From assembly GCA_947259415.1 (NCBI GenBank), contig CAMYMI010000002.1:237991-301990 (forward strand): a DNA stretch of 64,000 nt, given 5' to 3'. The stretch is from an uncultured Ectothiorhodospiraceae bacterium. GTDB taxonomy: Bacteria; Pseudomonadota; Gammaproteobacteria; UBA9214. Both the position numbers and the translations under genes were made by a program. The notes under the pieces were generated by a model that was not told the origin of the DNA, ran no database searches, and was given only the letters and a program-made list of their open reading frames with translations. Numbering within the stretch: position 1 is the stretch's first letter; every line of letters starts with the position of its first letter. Positions 61,760 to 64,000 of the stretch are shown piece by piece.

Positions 61760-63271
61760 TCATGGAATGACGTCGAAACGCGCCATCATGGCATGGTCCT
61801 CGTGTTCGAGCACGTGGCAGTGGAATACGTACCTGCCGGCGTAGTCGGGAAATCCCATAATGATCCGGGCGCTGCCCCTCGCGGGGACATTCACCGTGTC
61901 CTTCCAGCCGGCGTGGGTCGCGGGAGGCGGGCTCCCGTTGATCTCCAGGATCTGAAACAGGGTCTGATGTATGTGGACCGGATGATCCATCATGGTTGCA
62001 TTCCGGAACTCCCAGATCTCCACTGTACCCAACTTCGGATCCGCGTCGACCCGATCCGGGTCGAAGGGATTCCCGTTAATCGTCCAGAGCCCGCCCATCA
62101 TTCCCCCGGAAAGCGTGAAGCTCCGGGTTTGAACGGCATCGCCCACAGCCAGCCTCTCGATGGGGCGCAGCACGGAGGGCACCTGGCTGTCATCCGTCTC
62201 CATTCTGTCCACATCGAATCGCAGGATGTCCGCCGTGTCTCCCGATCCCAGGAGGTTTCTGAGCACCAGGCTTTCACCCACGGGAATCGACGAGAAATCG
62301 ATCACGATATCTACCCGTTCGGCCGTAGTGAGCGTTATCGAGGATGCCGCGACCGGGGAAGGCAGCAGCCCGCCCTCCATGCCGAGCACCTGGAAGGAAT
62401 CCCCGTTGCTCAAGGCGATCCGGTACGCTCGCGCGTTGGACCCGTTGAGTATCCGGAACCGGTATTTTCGGTCGGCGACCCGTAGATAGGGCGCCACTGT
62501 CCCGTTGACGAGCAGGGTATCCCCGATTTCTCCGTTCCGGTTGCCGGTATACACAAGATTACCGTCCCCGTCGAAGTTGCGGTCCTGGATGACCAGCGGC
62601 ACCTCGTAGGCGCCGTTTGGCAGGCCCAGGCCTTCCTCGTAGTCATCGGTGATGAGATAGAGCCCCGCCATCCCGAACCACACGTGGGGTCCGGTGAAGT
62701 CCATCAGATGATCGTGGTACCAAAGGGTGGCAGGGAGCTGGTTATTGGGGTAGCTATATATCCGGCTGGTACCCGGCGGAACGGTGTCCGTCGGGAATCC
62801 GTCATCGGATGCCGGCACGTGTCCACCGTGAAGGTGGATGACCACCTCTCCCGGAGCATCCCCCAGGGTTGTCGGGGGGAGCTCGTTCAGCAGGGAGACC
62901 GTGACCGGACGACCTGCCCGTGCCCGGATGGTGGGTCCGGGCGTCATGCCGTCGAATCCGACTATACGGGTCGACATGCCCGGGAGAATCTCGATTTCCG
63001 CCTCGCCCACGGAAAGGACATAGGCATCGTCCGTTGCCGTTGCCGAAGAAGGCGTGAGAACGGGGGGGACACGGAGCGGTGATCCCACGGGAACGCTGTC
63101 CGGGTCGGGTACAGGAACATCGCTGCTTCCACCACCGCACCCGCCGAGCAGCTGGGCTGCACCCACGATGAGCCCGGGACGCAGGGGCGCGACCGCCGCC
63201 GCTCCCATGACCTTCAACACCTGTCTTCGTGACGTGCTCACTGTCCCTTTCCCGGCCTTACCTAGGATCAT
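61760..63271 (-). CDS. Multicopper oxidase, Tat-type signal
   Basis: A 503-residue three-cupredoxin oxidase. The N-terminus has a twin-arginine motif (STSRRQVLKVMG) and a lipobox-like LLGGCGG. Copper ligands are in VIHLHGGHVP, LWYHDHLMDF, HPVHIHQTLFQIL and FHCHVLEHEDHAMM; the methionine after the last histidine is the type 1 axial ligand. It is of the CotA/bilirubin-oxidase/CueO-like type and lacks a Met-rich loop. Substrates could be Mn(II), Cu(I) or phenolics. The TTG at 63280 is a less likely start. It is convergent with the unknown secreted protein and divergent from the lipoprotein gene. Confidence 0.9.
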   Translation of the reverse strand: MILGKAGKGTVSTSRRQVLKVMGAAAVAPLRPGLIVGAAQLLGGCGGGSSDVPVPDPDSVPVGSPLRVPPVLTPSSATATDDAYVLSVGEAEIEILPGMSTRIVGFDGMTPGPTIRARAGRPVTVSLLNELPPTTLGDAPGEVVIHLHGGHVPASDDGFPTDTVPPGTSRIYSYPNNQLPATLWYHDHLMDFTGPHVWFGMAGLYLITDDYEEGLGLPNGAYEVPLVIQDRNFDGDGNLVYTGNRNGEIGDTLLVNGTVAPYLRVADRKYRFRILNGSNARAYRIALSNGDSFQVLGMEGGLLPSPVAASSITLTTAERVDIVIDFSSIPVGESLVLRNLLGSGDTADILRFDVDRMETDDSQVPSVLRPIERLAVGDAVQTRSFTLSGGMMGGLWTINGNPFDPDRVDADPKLGTVEIWEFRNATMMDHPVHIHQTLFQILEINGSPPPATHAGWKDTVNVPARGSARIIMGFPDYAGRYVFHCHVLEHEDHAMMARFDVIP

Positions 63272-63657
63272 ACCGGGCAAGTTGAAGCCAGACTCTCCTG
63301 CTACAATGCCCGGATCTGACCCTTGATACGATACTTACTGCTGATTATACCACCGCGCCGCAACTCAAATATTATCCCCGAGGCCTGTGCAAAACCTGCC
63401 TGAGAAAGCGCTGGGATATCCTCACCTTGGTTTATTTTTCATACCTATTTCATTAAAGATCACAGGGTAATGGTGTGCCACCCTGCAGGGGTATGTTGTA
63501 TAGGTGATGCCTTTCAGCCGCACTCAATCCTGTTTTTCACGGCATCAGCCCTAGTTAAATTGGTCAGATCTGCTAGTCTTACCTTCATACGAATATTGCT
63601 ATATAACTAGATTGTTATCGATATGCGTGAATACTACCTATTAACTTGAGGCATAGG
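63272..63657. other. 386-bp divergent intergenic region
   Basis: Shared upstream region of the multicopper oxidase (minus) and the lipoprotein (plus). AT-rich at about 63540-63640, where a promoter for the plus-strand gene is likely. No gene supported. Confidence 0.4.
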
Positions 63658-64000
63658 ATGATGAACATCAAAACCAACTCCAAACACCTGCCACCTCCAT
63701 CCCTGGCCATCCTCGTTTCGGCTGCACTGCTAACCGCCTGTGGCGGCGGTGGGGTGAGCGGCGATTCCGCAAGCACGGCGACGCTTACAGGGACCGTGCC
63801 CGGCACCCGGATCGAGGCCTTCGGAGACAACGGGGCATACTACCTGACGCACTCCACGGACAATGGTACATCCCGGCATCCGTTTAGCCTGGAGGTTCCC
63901 TCAGGCCTGGGGATGCACCTGGTCATGACGACCAATGAAGGCACGGCTGATGAAGTCGTGTCGCCGATCGGTTTCCGCGACAATTCGACCCAGATACACA
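63658..64000 (+). CDS. Lipoprotein, N-terminal part (runs off the right edge)
   Basis: A frame from the ATG at 63658 (or 63661), with GAGG six bases upstream, is open to the window end (114 codons). It has a lipoprotein signal peptide with lipobox LLTACGGGG, then SASTATLTGTVPGTRIEAFG and a beta-rich part resembling carboxypeptidase-regulatory-like or PEGA-type repeats. The family cannot be fixed from this piece. It lies beside the multicopper oxidase and may be an outer-surface partner. Confidence 0.7.
   Translation, partial: MMNIKTNSKHLPPPSLAILVSAALLTACGGGGVSGDSASTATLTGTVPGTRIEAFGDNGAYYLTHSTDNGTSRHPFSLEVPSGLGMHLVMTTNEGTADEVVSPIGFRDNSTQIH

Overview
The window reads as a piece of a gammaproteobacterial chromosome of fairly high GC content. 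The gene set points to the sulfur-oxidiser/Chromatiales-like side of the class, but that placement is inference. Support comes from a complete EF-P lysylation set (epmB, efp, epmA), an Mla-type lipid transport operon with its own lipoprotein, trmJ-cysE-iscR, tamA-tamB, lon-htpX and a one-piece tmRNA whose tag reads ANDDNYALAA.

Layout. 0-9 kb is core housekeeping: EF-P modification, an MCE-family lipid transporter, tRNA methylation, cysteine synthesis and the Fe-S regulator IscR. 9-17.5 kb is a mixed stretch: a DUF938 methyltransferase, a TPR protein, a small heat-shock protein behind a clear sigma-32-type promoter, an iron-type alcohol dehydrogenase paired with an ABM-fold protein, an orphan HicA-like protein, a Sel1-repeat/trypsin-like protease, and a secreted four-repeat Cys/Trp protein with a peptidoglycan-binding tail. 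17.8-23.3 kb is tamA-tamB. 23.8-33 kb is an exopolysaccharide export block: YjbH, an SLBB export protein, a Wzz-like protein, a small secreted Gly-rich protein and an ExeA-type ATPase fused to a periplasmic domain. 33.2-39.9 kb is a compact signalling block: a SulP transporter with a coiled-coil insertion, a cytidylate-kinase-like/BON/REC fusion, a histidine kinase, a receiver, a kinase-like protein without an ATP-binding site, and a last receiver.

39.9-43.8 kb looks like the worn remains of an island inserted at the 3' end of the tmRNA gene. It has an imperfect copy of the tmRNA end at its left border, an IS3-type transposase relic, an integrase N-terminal fragment beside the tmRNA, and two unrelated membrane proteins as cargo. 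44-49.3 kb returns to core functions (lon, htpX, an exported methyltransferase-like protein, an HhH DNA-binding protein).

49.3-64 kb is an accessory region for secreted redox proteins. Two paralogous multihaem proteins, each with a long Thr/Pro linker, lie in opposite orientation at 49.7-51.2 and 59.2-60.5 kb. Between them are a flippase-like membrane protein, a membrane-anchored periplasmic protein, a 1111-residue GT-C-like membrane protein and a polyprenyl-phosphate glycosyltransferase. I propose, as inference only, that these genes form a dedicated glycosylation system for the Thr-rich linkers. Two copies of a transposase-less element (about 263-281 bp, 17-bp terminal inverted repeats, 9-bp target duplications) sit in the same region. 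The window ends with an unknown secreted protein, a multicopper oxidase and the start of a lipoprotein.
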